NCBI GenBank assembly: GCA_964617665.1 | Contig: CAZUAH010000062.1 | Location: 1 to 41,934, forward strand | From: JADHUC01 sp964617665 | Lineage (GTDB): Bacteria; Planctomycetota; Planctomycetia; Pirellulales; Pirellulaceae | Length of the DNA: 41,934 nt | Direction: 5' to 3' | Shown here: one piece after another, positions 33,929 to 41,039 of the stretch | Layout: the number at the start of each line of letters is the position of its first letter | How positions within the stretch are numbered: position 1 is the stretch's first letter | The notes under the pieces: model-generated | Seen by the model: the letters and a program-made list of their open reading frames with translations, nothing else | What the model was told of the DNA's origin: nothing | The model's database searches: none | Position numbers and translations under genes: made by a program

Positions 33929-34540
33929 CTAATCGATCAACTCAGCGAACTCTTGATGAAGTCGCTGAAGGACTTTGGTCCTGGCGCGATAGACGGTCCA
34001 AACCGATATGCCCAAGTCCTCGGCCACGTCGGCCGCCGAATCCCCTTCGACCGCCACCCGCCAGAATATCTGCCAGTCGCGCTCGTCGAATTGCTCACGT
34101 ACCAATTCCAAAGCACGCCGGTGCAGGCTACCTTCCGCACCGTCATCGGAGTCGGCTTGTTGGCCGGGCGGATATTCGGGCAGTTGTTGCATGCGCTGGT
34201 GCGCCTCGCTTCCGCCAGTAGCCTCAGGCTGCGCGCCTAGGCGGCGATAGTGATCCCGAAACTTGTTACGCGCGATGGTCCACAGCCAGCCCCGAAAACT
34301 GTCATCGGGACGATCGCGGCGAAAGCGGGAGATGTTCCGCGCAACGACGACGAAGACCTCTTGGACAGCGTCCGACGCATCGCTGGGCTGCAGCCCCGAC
34401 TGGCGAGCCCAGCGATAAACAACCTGGCCATACAGTGTGGTCAGCCTCGTCCAAGCGTCTGGTTCGCGACTCTTCACACGATTAAGCAAACTCGATGATG
34501 TCGAGTCGAAAGTCCCAGAGGATTGATGTCCATCGTTCAT
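33929..34540 (-). CDS. ECF-family RNA polymerase sigma factor
   Basis: A 203-residue cytoplasmic sigma-70-family factor of ECF type. Region 2 is visible in QPSDASDAVQEVFVVVARN, then FRRDRPDDSFRGWLWTIARN and the KFRDHYRR helix. Region 4 follows after a linker in FDERDWQIFWRVAVEGDSAA, DVAEDLGISVWTVYRARTKV and LQRL. Planctomycetes have expanded ECF groups genetically linked to Ser/Thr kinases, and here the next gene downstream (207 bases away) encodes a kinase with a putative zinc anti-sigma motif. A candidate promoter lies at 34597-34625. I see no strong ribosome site at the ATG. Target genes are unknown; the giant secreted protein beyond the kinase is the obvious candidate. Confidence 0.93.
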   Translation of the reverse strand: MNDGHQSSGTFDSTSSSLLNRVKSREPDAWTRLTTLYGQVVYRWARQSGLQPSDASDAVQEVFVVVARNISRFRRDRPDDSFRGWLWTIARNKFRDHYRRLGAQPEATGGSEAHQRMQQLPEYPPGQQADSDDGAEGSLHRRALELVREQFDERDWQIFWRVAVEGDSAADVAEDLGISVWTVYRARTKVLQRLHQEFAELID

Positions 34541-34596
34541 TTCTGGTCGGCTGCGAGAATCGAGTGCCAGTTACATGGCCCCACAAGGTCGCATCG

Positions 34597-34625
34597 ATCA
34601 TACCGCCGAAAAGAACCGCATGCAA
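34597..34625 (-). promoter_or_regulatory. Candidate promoter of the ECF sigma gene
   Basis: On the minus strand TTGCAT (34620-34625) is followed, after exactly 17 bases, by TATGAT (34597-34602, five of six consensus). Transcription would begin near 34590, leaving a leader of about 50 bases before the ATG at 34540. The -35 box is weak (three of six). Confidence 0.45.
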
Positions 34626-34642
34626 ACTGCGGAACCACCACC

Positions 34643-34658
34643 GAACCGCCTTCGGTTC
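34643..34658 (-). terminator. Hairpin downstream of the pectate-lyase-like gene
   Basis: GAACCG (34643-34648) and CGGTTC (34653-34658) form a 6-bp stem with a 4-base loop just after the stop at 34668. No strong T-run follows. It may separate the lyase operon from the ECF promoter. Confidence 0.35.
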
Positions 34659-34667
34659 CTTTGGCAC

Positions 34668-36068
34668 TCAGTGCCCCGACGCAGCATCTTTCGGCGGGCC
34701 TGCAAGGAGCTTGGCCGCCAGCGCGTTGAGGTACTTCTCGATGGCGGTGTAGCCGGACTGCATCGGACGAGCCGAATCATTCTTCAATCTGTCGAGTCCG
34801 TGCGTTTCCTCCCAGTCGTCTGGGATACCGTCGCTATCAGAGTCCTGCGGCGGCTTTCCGGGAGTCAGGCCTTCCAGCAAGCCCTTCGGCTCGTGGCGGC
34901 CAAAAGAGCCGGTTTCGCCTTTCACTTCCGCAATGGTCCGTTTCGTCACAGCATCACGGGGGAAGCATCCGGCACGGGAAAGCACCAGTTGATACGCTTC
35001 TTGGGGCGAGTGGGTTTGAATTGGTGGCACCGGGGTCTCAGCTTCCTGTTTTGTCCCCTTCTTGCCGTAGTACCTCGCCCAAGCCCGCAGTCTGTGCGAT
35101 TCGGCCCACGGATCCTGAATCGTCCCCACGCCTTCGATGAAGTTGTCGTGCAGGTAATAGGGTATTTTGCCCTCGAAGCACCACGGGTAGATGTGGGGAT
35201 CATTGCGATGGAAGCTCACGGTGCTGGGACCGCTCTTGTAGTAATTGCCGATGAAGTTGAAACCGGGGATTCCTATGTAATTGCCATGGTGCACAAAGCC
35301 GGCGCGGAAGTCGTAGACAACGTTGTTTCGGAAATCAGCCGGGCCGCTGCCAAAGCACGGGTTGCGGTTCTCGTGATGGGCGAAAAGGCAGTGGTGAATG
35401 GAAATTCTGTTACTGCGGCCTCCGGCGATCAGTCCATAGAAATGCCCGCCGCCACCCTGGCCTGTGTGATCGAGTTCGCCTGTCAGGGATGACTCCTCCA
35501 AAGTACACCACTGAATCGTTATATTTGTAGACCTCGCCCACAGGTCGACGGTCTCATCTTCCGCCCAAGAAAGGGATAGGTGGTCGAGCACGGCGTTGTC
35601 GACCGACGAAAACTGAATGCAATCCCCTTGTTCCCCTCTTCCCGCCGGAGATCGCACGCGCAGGAAGCGAACCACGACATCATGGACGTGAGGCCGAGTC
35701 GTCACCTGCTTATGCCAGCCCTTCAGATCGCTGCGCAGCAACCCTTCGATGGTAATGCCGGCGCCGGGCGCCGTCTGCCCAGCGATGGTAATGTAGGGCT
35801 CCGTAATAACAATGTCGCCACGAATGACGCCAGACACCTCGAAGACCACGATGCGCGGTCCCTGCGTTTGACAAGCCGCATTCAGACTCCCAGGACCGGA
35901 TGCGTCCAGGTTCGTCACTTTGATCACCCGGCCCCCACGTCCGCCAGGCGTTTCGGCGCCGAAGCCCTCCGCACCAGGGAACCCGGGTAGCGCATAGACC
36001 GCGGATGAAATACACGACATGGCGAAAAACGCCAAGACCACCACGCCGTTCTGTCTGCTTCTTTCCAT
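34668..36068 (-). CDS. Secreted pectate-lyase-like protein
   Basis: Start ATG 36068 is chosen because it begins a signal peptide (MERSRQNGVVVLAFFAMSCI, likely cleavage after VYA) with gaagaga upstream. Longer in-frame starts reach into the preceding gene. The 466-residue product starts its mature part with LPGFPGAEGFGAETPGGRGG, followed by VIKVTNLDASGPGSLNAA, the usual opening of secreted right-handed beta-helix pectate lyases (PL1-like). The helix runs to about 360 (ITIAGQTAPGAGITIEG, DHLSLSWAEDETVDLW, FRNNVVYDF). The tail (about 405-450) is a thrombospondin-3-like DSDSDGIPDDWEE segment. It likely cleaves or binds acidic polysaccharide; exact substrate is unknown. It is the last gene of a probable three-gene unit. 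Confidence 0.85.
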   Translation of the reverse strand: MERSRQNGVVVLAFFAMSCISSAVYALPGFPGAEGFGAETPGGRGGRVIKVTNLDASGPGSLNAACQTQGPRIVVFEVSGVIRGDIVITEPYITIAGQTAPGAGITIEGLLRSDLKGWHKQVTTRPHVHDVVVRFLRVRSPAGRGEQGDCIQFSSVDNAVLDHLSLSWAEDETVDLWARSTNITIQWCTLEESSLTGELDHTGQGGGGHFYGLIAGGRSNRISIHHCLFAHHENRNPCFGSGPADFRNNVVYDFRAGFVHHGNYIGIPGFNFIGNYYKSGPSTVSFHRNDPHIYPWCFEGKIPYYLHDNFIEGVGTIQDPWAESHRLRAWARYYGKKGTKQEAETPVPPIQTHSPQEAYQLVLSRAGCFPRDAVTKRTIAEVKGETGSFGRHEPKGLLEGLTPGKPPQDSDSDGIPDDWEETHGLDRLKNDSARPMQSGYTAIEKYLNALAAKLLAGPPKDAASGH

Positions 36069-36163
36069 TGAAACCGTCTCTTCGTTCAGCATATCCAGAC
36101 CCAGGTGAGCCCTATCAACTCCGCGACCGCACCCAGATGAGGCTTGACCATGCATGATGTCTC

Positions 36164-37747
36164 CTATCGGTCGCCTTGGCTGTCGGCGCGCGCGTACTCG
36201 ACCAGGCGTAGGTAATCCTCCTGCCGCTGTTTCCAGCGGGCAATGCGTTGCGGCCGGGGATACGGTTGGATGTCGCCGAATCCCATGGGGATCACGATGC
36301 CCGGCATGCCGCCGTCGGGTACAAAACTGAAGATTGTATTCAGGCTGAAGACGCCCGTCTTCCACTTCCAGTGCAAGTGGCAATGCACACAGGTTTGGAC
36401 CACCGATTGCTGACGCCCAAAATGGCCCCAGTCCTCATAGCCGCTCAAGAGCACCTGGTAGGTCGGCGCGTCATCCGGCGCCCGCGCCAGACCGCCGTGC
36501 TTCAGATTGTCGAACAACAACCGTCGCTGGACTCCATACACTCGACCGATCAATCCAAGGCCGGTGTTCGTCTCCGGGTCGGGCGTACCATCCACATTCT
36601 TGTAGACGGATATGCGCACCGATTCGACAAGCCGCGTGGGAACAGGCACCAACCGGTCGTCGAGCACGATCATAAACTGGACGATGGCGGCCTCGGTCCC
36701 GATCGGAATCTGCCGCACATCGGGCTTCAGGTCGATGTGGCCCTGCCGAGCAGTTTTCTCCCAATCCACCCCTTCCTCCCGTATGTACTTCAGATACTCT
36801 TCGACCTCTTTACGCCCGCCAGGGAAACGCAAGAAAATGCGGTAGTAGGAACGTCCCCGGATGCTCCAGGCCACGTAGTCGATCTGCCCTTCTTGCTTGC
36901 GGTGGGGCAGAGATTCGGACGACGTGTCGATTTCCACCCACTCGTCCGGACGAGTCAACAGGCCGGGTGGAAGATAATTGGATTGGCAATCGAAATCGTG
37001 GCGCGACGCGAAATGCCCGGAATGGATTGCCGCCGCGTAACTGTCTGGCAAAGCTCTGATAACCGCGAGGGGCAACGCAAGCCGTTGGATGATCACCGCC
37101 AGCTTGCGGCACAGGATTCGGCGGCGCTCGATGGCCTCTGGATCGTCAAACGGAGCTTCGTCCGGTTCGTACCCATACACGTTCCTGTTCAGCGAGCCCC
37201 GCCTGATCAGATCACCATCGCCATACCTGGCGATGTTCTGGCCGACCAAGTGATCGAACACGGCCCACAGATCGCGCTGCAAGAAGGCTCGTTTGAGAGG
37301 GTCTTCAATCAACCGTTCTCCGCGAGTGGTGATGAACTCGTCCAGTAGTTCATCGGAGCGAGCGAATGTTCCCGGCTCGGAGTAATAGCGAGTCTTGGGC
37401 CAGGCCAGGAGGCTCTTGGTGTCACCCCCTTCAAAACGTTTGACCACCGGCCCCGGCGGCAATTTGCCGTCGCGTAGCTTGCGATCCCATTCGTCCAGCT
37501 TCGTGGAATCGTCAGGGTACTTCGGCCGAGACGGAAGTACGCTCGGCCGAATGTAGAACACGGCAAACAGACGATTCCAAAGGTGTCCCGGATCAGAATC
37601 GTAGAGAGGCAGAGGGGCATCACTTTTCAGCGATCCGCGTAGTGGCCCCTCACGGTAATACCAATCATGCGGCTCTGCGGCCGAGCATGGTACGAAAACA
37701 ATACCGACCCACATCAGGAATAACGCAAGGCTGACAAAAGGGCGCAT
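36164..37747 (-). CDS. Secreted protein of unknown function with one c-type haem site (CXXCH)
   Basis: A 527-residue product with a signal peptide (PFVSLALFLMWVGIVFV, then CSA). ATG 37747 has AAGGA seven bases upstream. A single CVHCH at about residues 450-454, within TCVHCHLHWKW, suggests covalent haem c or a metal site. The rest is charged and mostly alpha-helical by eye, with no domain I recognise. It lies 45 bases after the aldo/keto reductase gene and 95 before the lyase gene on the same strand, so co-expression is likely. A role as an electron-transfer or mono-haem redox partner is inference. Confidence 0.7.
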   Translation of the reverse strand: MRPFVSLALFLMWVGIVFVPCSAAEPHDWYYREGPLRGSLKSDAPLPLYDSDPGHLWNRLFAVFYIRPSVLPSRPKYPDDSTKLDEWDRKLRDGKLPPGPVVKRFEGGDTKSLLAWPKTRYYSEPGTFARSDELLDEFITTRGERLIEDPLKRAFLQRDLWAVFDHLVGQNIARYGDGDLIRRGSLNRNVYGYEPDEAPFDDPEAIERRRILCRKLAVIIQRLALPLAVIRALPDSYAAAIHSGHFASRHDFDCQSNYLPPGLLTRPDEWVEIDTSSESLPHRKQEGQIDYVAWSIRGRSYYRIFLRFPGGRKEVEEYLKYIREEGVDWEKTARQGHIDLKPDVRQIPIGTEAAIVQFMIVLDDRLVPVPTRLVESVRISVYKNVDGTPDPETNTGLGLIGRVYGVQRRLLFDNLKHGGLARAPDDAPTYQVLLSGYEDWGHFGRQQSVVQTCVHCHLHWKWKTGVFSLNTIFSFVPDGGMPGIVIPMGFGDIQPYPRPQRIARWKQRQEDYLRLVEYARADSQGDR

Positions 37748-37792
37748 GGTTGGTCCTTTTCGTATTCTCGTTCACAACAAGCGAAATGACTT

Positions 37793-38869
37793 TCATGCGC
37801 CTTCCCACTTTCGGAGCCATTCGTACTGTGACGTGAGATTGGTGTAGAAGTTTTCCGTGCACTGCCTGATTGCCTGATCTTCTTTTTCACTCTCCGGAAC
37901 GTCGCGCTGGTGGGAGGCTTTGATGTTCTCTGTAAGATGTTCCGGAACGTTCACGCCGGGAATGACCGCCGCAAGTCGTTTCTCCTGGAGCATCTTCTTG
38001 AGCAGGACGTGAGCTCGACCATCCGCAAGCGGCCGAAACTCACGACGCCGCCGGGACCTCGGCCCGAACACCGATCCCGCGCCAAAAGCCTTCATTCCAA
38101 TCATCCCCACGTTTTTCTCGTGGGCTCGTTTCAATAGACCCTCGGCACTTGACTCTTTCGTCAGGAAGAAGCAAGGGAAGATGATGACTTGAAACTGAGG
38201 ATACTCTTCCAGGACCTGGTGAAAGATCTTGGGCTCGTGTTCCGACGTGCCGAGGAACCGCACCTTGCCCTGGCGTTTGGCTTGCTCAAAGACTTGCACA
38301 ACCATGTCGAACATCCGCCGCGTGATCGCCAGTCGCTTGTCGAGGCTCGGTTCGTCCTGGCCCCAAGTTGCGGCCACCGGACGCCACATGTCGAGCATGT
38401 CGGTCTTGTAGGATCGCAGCCGTTCTTCGATCGACCCCATGAGCTTTGCCGGGGTGAGTTGGTCTTCGAGCTTGTCGATTCTGTGATCCTCTGAGGACGC
38501 GAACCCGATAAACCACTTGTCACGTTTCGCCGTCGCCGACCGGGTCATGGCCTCGCCATAGACATCGCATTCGCGACCGATGTTCGTATCGACGTAGTTC
38601 ATGCCGAGGTCGACGGCTCTTTCGAGCACCGGTATCCGGTTCTGCACTGCTCGTTCGTCATATCCGTGAGCGCCGTGTCCGCCCAAAGCAATCTCGGAAA
38701 TCATAAACTCCGTCTTACCGAGTCGGCGGTAGTTCATGCTCGAGCAATAATTGAGGGGCTTTGGCTTCTTCGCCCCATCAGCCGTAGCGGTCGAACCAAT
38801 GGAACCGCTCGCGACCGCCGCCGTGGTAGCCTTGAGAAAGTCGCGACGCGTGTTTCCAGTATGAGACAT
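37793..38869 (-). CDS. Tat-exported aldo/keto reductase family protein
   Basis: The 358-residue product begins with a twin-arginine signal (TRRDFLKATTAAVAS), so it should be exported folded. The AKR fold follows from about 45: MNYRRLGKTEFMISEIALGG, the NYVDTN and DVYGEAM segments supplying the usual catalytic aspartate and tyrosine, QGKVRFLGTSEH, and VGMIGMKAFGAG. The canonical lysine and histidine of the AKR tetrad are not evident: the strand that normally ends in H reads LDMWRPVA. It may use another mechanism or be non-catalytic. ATG 38869 has gaaggtgag just upstream. First gene of the unit with the CXXCH and lyase genes; divergent from the SUMF1-like gene across an operator-like palindrome. 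Confidence 0.85.
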   Translation of the reverse strand: MSHTGNTRRDFLKATTAAVASGSIGSTATADGAKKPKPLNYCSSMNYRRLGKTEFMISEIALGGHGAHGYDERAVQNRIPVLERAVDLGMNYVDTNIGRECDVYGEAMTRSATAKRDKWFIGFASSEDHRIDKLEDQLTPAKLMGSIEERLRSYKTDMLDMWRPVAATWGQDEPSLDKRLAITRRMFDMVVQVFEQAKRQGKVRFLGTSEHEPKIFHQVLEEYPQFQVIIFPCFFLTKESSAEGLLKRAHEKNVGMIGMKAFGAGSVFGPRSRRRREFRPLADGRAHVLLKKMLQEKRLAAVIPGVNVPEHLTENIKASHQRDVPESEKEDQAIRQCTENFYTNLTSQYEWLRKWEGA

Positions 38870-38943
38870 CTCACCTTCTCGGTGCGTTCAGGCAGTCCAT
38901 GAACTCTGTGAAAGAGATGAGGCAGCTTCCTGCCTCTTCAAGC

Positions 38944-38958
38944 GTTGCATCGTGCAAC
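38944..38958. promoter_or_regulatory. Small inverted repeat GTTGCA/TGCAAC
   Basis: GTTGCA, 3-base spacer, TGCAAC. It falls in the leader of the aldo/keto reductase gene if transcription starts at the TATAAT noted at 38964-38969. It could be an mRNA hairpin or a protein site. Confidence 0.3.
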
Positions 38959-38963
38959 TGCGA

Positions 38964-38969
38964 ATTATA
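38964..38969 (-). promoter_or_regulatory. Perfect -10 box (TATAAT) of the aldo/keto reductase gene
   Basis: The minus strand reads TATAAT here, about 95 bases upstream of the ATG at 38869. The region where a -35 box would lie is covered by the 22-bp palindrome at 38973-38994; the -35 match itself is weak. Confidence 0.4.
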
Positions 38970-38972
38970 CAC

Positions 38973-38994
38973 TAATACACAAATCTGTGTATTA
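38973..38994. promoter_or_regulatory. 22-bp perfect palindrome, probable operator between divergent genes
   Basis: TAATACACA, spacer aatc, TGTGTATTA: nine-base arms with no mismatch. It lies between the divergent starts at 38869 (-) and 39023 (+), directly upstream of a minus-strand TATAAT and overlapping a plus-strand TATTAT (38990-38995). That arrangement suits a dimeric repressor controlling both sides. The regulator is not in the window. Confidence 0.6.
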
Positions 38995-39022
38995 TGCGGT
39001 CTTACTCCAAAGGAGAACCGAA

Positions 39023-40933
39023 ATGGGCAGACGTTCCTCATCGTTGTGCGTCGTCTTGTTTGCGTGGATCAGCACCTCCGTTGTCTTGGCCGCCGACCAA
39101 CCACCGCTGGCCAAAGCGCCGTTCGATGCGGACCACGCCAAAGAGGTTCAAGAGCAGTGGGCCAAGCACATCGACGAACCATTGGTTTGCACGAATTCGA
39201 TTGGCATGAAACTTACGTTGATCCCGCCTGGCGAGTTCATGATGGGGTCGACGGAAAAGCAGATGCGGCAAGAGGTGGAGGATGCCAAAGGTGGGCAGTG
39301 GTACGTGGGCGTCGCGTCGGGTCGATCGATCGAGTTGCCGGCGCATCGGGTGCGGATCACGAAACCGTTCTACATGGGATCGGCCGAAGTGACCGTCGGC
39401 CAGTTTCGACAATTTGCTAAAGCGAGTGGTTACAAAACGGAAGCCGAGCGGGGATGGGCTTACGGGCAGCCGGCAAACAGGAAACTGCGCACGTGGCACG
39501 CGACGTTCTACAAACAGGCCGACGATCATCCGGTATTGCAGCTCTGCTTGAGAGATTGTAGGGAGTTCTGCGAGTGGCTCGGTGAAAAGGAAGGCCGGGA
39601 GTATCACGTGCCGACAGAGGCCCAGTGGGAATACACCTGCCGGGCCGGCACCGACACACCGTGGCATTTCGCTAAGGATAACGATGAGTACGAGAAGGTG
39701 GTCGGCGAATATGCGTGGATGTCCTGGGACCGCAAGGAAACGCCCTCGCCAGTTCCGGTTGGCCAAAGGAAACCGAACGCCTTTGGCCTGTACGACATGC
39801 ACGGCAACGTGTGGGAATATGTGGACGACTGGTACCACGAGTTTTACTACAAAGAATCGCCGCTGAACGATCCGACCGGTCCGGCCACGTTCAACGAAAT
39901 GCGCGACGGGCGGGTGATGATTCGTGGCGGCTCGTTCGATTGGGCGGACACTGGAGCCCGCAGTGCCATTCGCATGAGGATCCGGCAGGATTCCAATCAG
40001 CATCCGCACATGGGCTTCCGCGTTGCGATGCGAATCAAAGATGCCAAAGGAGTGCCGCCGGCAGTCGACAACCGGCCGGCCGTGCGGGAAGACTCTGACC
40101 CCGCCTCTGTGAAGACTCGCGATCCCGTGGAGGCTCAACTGGCCGCGACGACCGACGAGCGGCCCAAGGAACTGAAGGTGGATCTCGGCGGTGGTGCGAA
40201 CATGGAATTCGTTCTCATTCCGCCCGGTACTTTTTTGATGGGTTCTGCCAGCGGCCTGCGAGACGAACGGCCGCTGCACAAGGTCACCATCAGCAAGCCG
40301 TTCTATATCGGCAAGTACGAAGTCACACAAGGCCAATGGGAGGCCGTGCTGGGCCAGGACGAGCGGCTGGTGAAAGCAAAGAAGAATCCGCGCTTGGCAA
40401 GTACCGTGGGCCCGAACAAGTCCATGAATGGGTTGAGCTGGAACGAGTGTCGGAAATTCGTCCAGACACTACGCAAAAAGGTACCCGGCCACGGTTTCCG
40501 CCTTCCCACCGAGGCCGAGTGGGAATACGCCTGCCGTGCGGGCAGCAGTACGGAGTATTACTTTGGCGATGATGCCGCGTCGTTGGACCAGTATGCAAAA
40601 TTCTGTGCCGACGATGATCTTCCCCTGCGCGAGCGAGAGCCGCTTGACATGACCGTGGGCACCAAGAAGCCAAACGCGTGGGGTTTGTACGACATGCACG
40701 GCAGCATGTGGGAATGGTGCTCCGACTGGTACAGTGAAGACTACTACGGCGAATCGCCCGTGGCCGATCCGCAGGGACCGGATGCGGGCCTGCTGCACGT
40801 GTTGCGAGGCGGTTCGTGGTTCCGTTATGGAAAGTACGCTCGCTCCGCTTACCGCCACCGCGGTCATCCCGACGCCACGTCTAGCGACTTCGGGTTCCGC
40901 GTTGTGATAACCGCTCCCGCCCTCCAGCCGTGA
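39023..40933 (+). CDS. Secreted protein with two SUMF1/formylglycine-generating-enzyme-like domains
   Basis: ATG 39023 is chosen because aaaggaga lies just upstream and a signal peptide follows (SLCVVLFAWISTSVVLA). The 636-residue product contains two SUMF1 domains: about 57-340 (LTLIPPGEFMMGS, PTEAQWEYTCRAG, YDMHGNVWEYVDDW, IRGGSFDW, GFRVAM) and about 392-636 (VLIPPGTFLMGS, LPTEAEWEYACRAG, YDMHGSMWEWCSDW, LRGGSWFRYG, DFGFRVV). Genuine formylglycine-generating enzymes carry two active-site cysteines in the segment after RGGSW; neither domain has them there. It is therefore probably not a sulfatase-activating enzyme, but a member of the broad SUMF1-like group of unknown reaction. A linker of about 50 residues joins the domains. 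Confidence 0.85.
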   Translation: MGRRSSSLCVVLFAWISTSVVLAADQPPLAKAPFDADHAKEVQEQWAKHIDEPLVCTNSIGMKLTLIPPGEFMMGSTEKQMRQEVEDAKGGQWYVGVASGRSIELPAHRVRITKPFYMGSAEVTVGQFRQFAKASGYKTEAERGWAYGQPANRKLRTWHATFYKQADDHPVLQLCLRDCREFCEWLGEKEGREYHVPTEAQWEYTCRAGTDTPWHFAKDNDEYEKVVGEYAWMSWDRKETPSPVPVGQRKPNAFGLYDMHGNVWEYVDDWYHEFYYKESPLNDPTGPATFNEMRDGRVMIRGGSFDWADTGARSAIRMRIRQDSNQHPHMGFRVAMRIKDAKGVPPAVDNRPAVREDSDPASVKTRDPVEAQLAATTDERPKELKVDLGGGANMEFVLIPPGTFLMGSASGLRDERPLHKVTISKPFYIGKYEVTQGQWEAVLGQDERLVKAKKNPRLASTVGPNKSMNGLSWNECRKFVQTLRKKVPGHGFRLPTEAEWEYACRAGSSTEYYFGDDAASLDQYAKFCADDDLPLREREPLDMTVGTKKPNAWGLYDMHGSMWEWCSDWYSEDYYGESPVADPQGPDAGLLHVLRGGSWFRYGKYARSAYRHRGHPDATSSDFGFRVVITAPALQP

Positions 40934-40986
40934 GGCCCCTGGGCGACAAGTTGGAGATCCACCGCGCGATTCGCTATGATCGGAAT

Positions 40987-40998
40987 TGAAACGTTTCC
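40987..40998. promoter_or_regulatory. LacI-type operator-like site TGAAACGTTTCC
   Basis: The core GAAACGTTTC is a perfect 10-bp palindrome with a central CG, as in operators of LacI-family regulators (the Cra consensus is very close). It lies about 40 bases before the EF-hand/ModA-like gene start. Short enough to be chance. Confidence 0.35.
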
Positions 40999-41039
40999 AT
41001 CAACTTGATTTGACGACTAGTTTTAGAGGAGAGGAATTG

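Noticed and set aside
36069..36383. Upstream extension of the pectate-lyase-like protein to 36383
   Set aside because: It would overlap the preceding gene and bury the signal peptide about 105 residues inside the protein.
39038..40336. Minus-strand frame of 432 codons opposite the SUMF1-like gene
   Set aside because: Shadow frame; the plus-strand product has a signal peptide, ribosome site and two complete domains.
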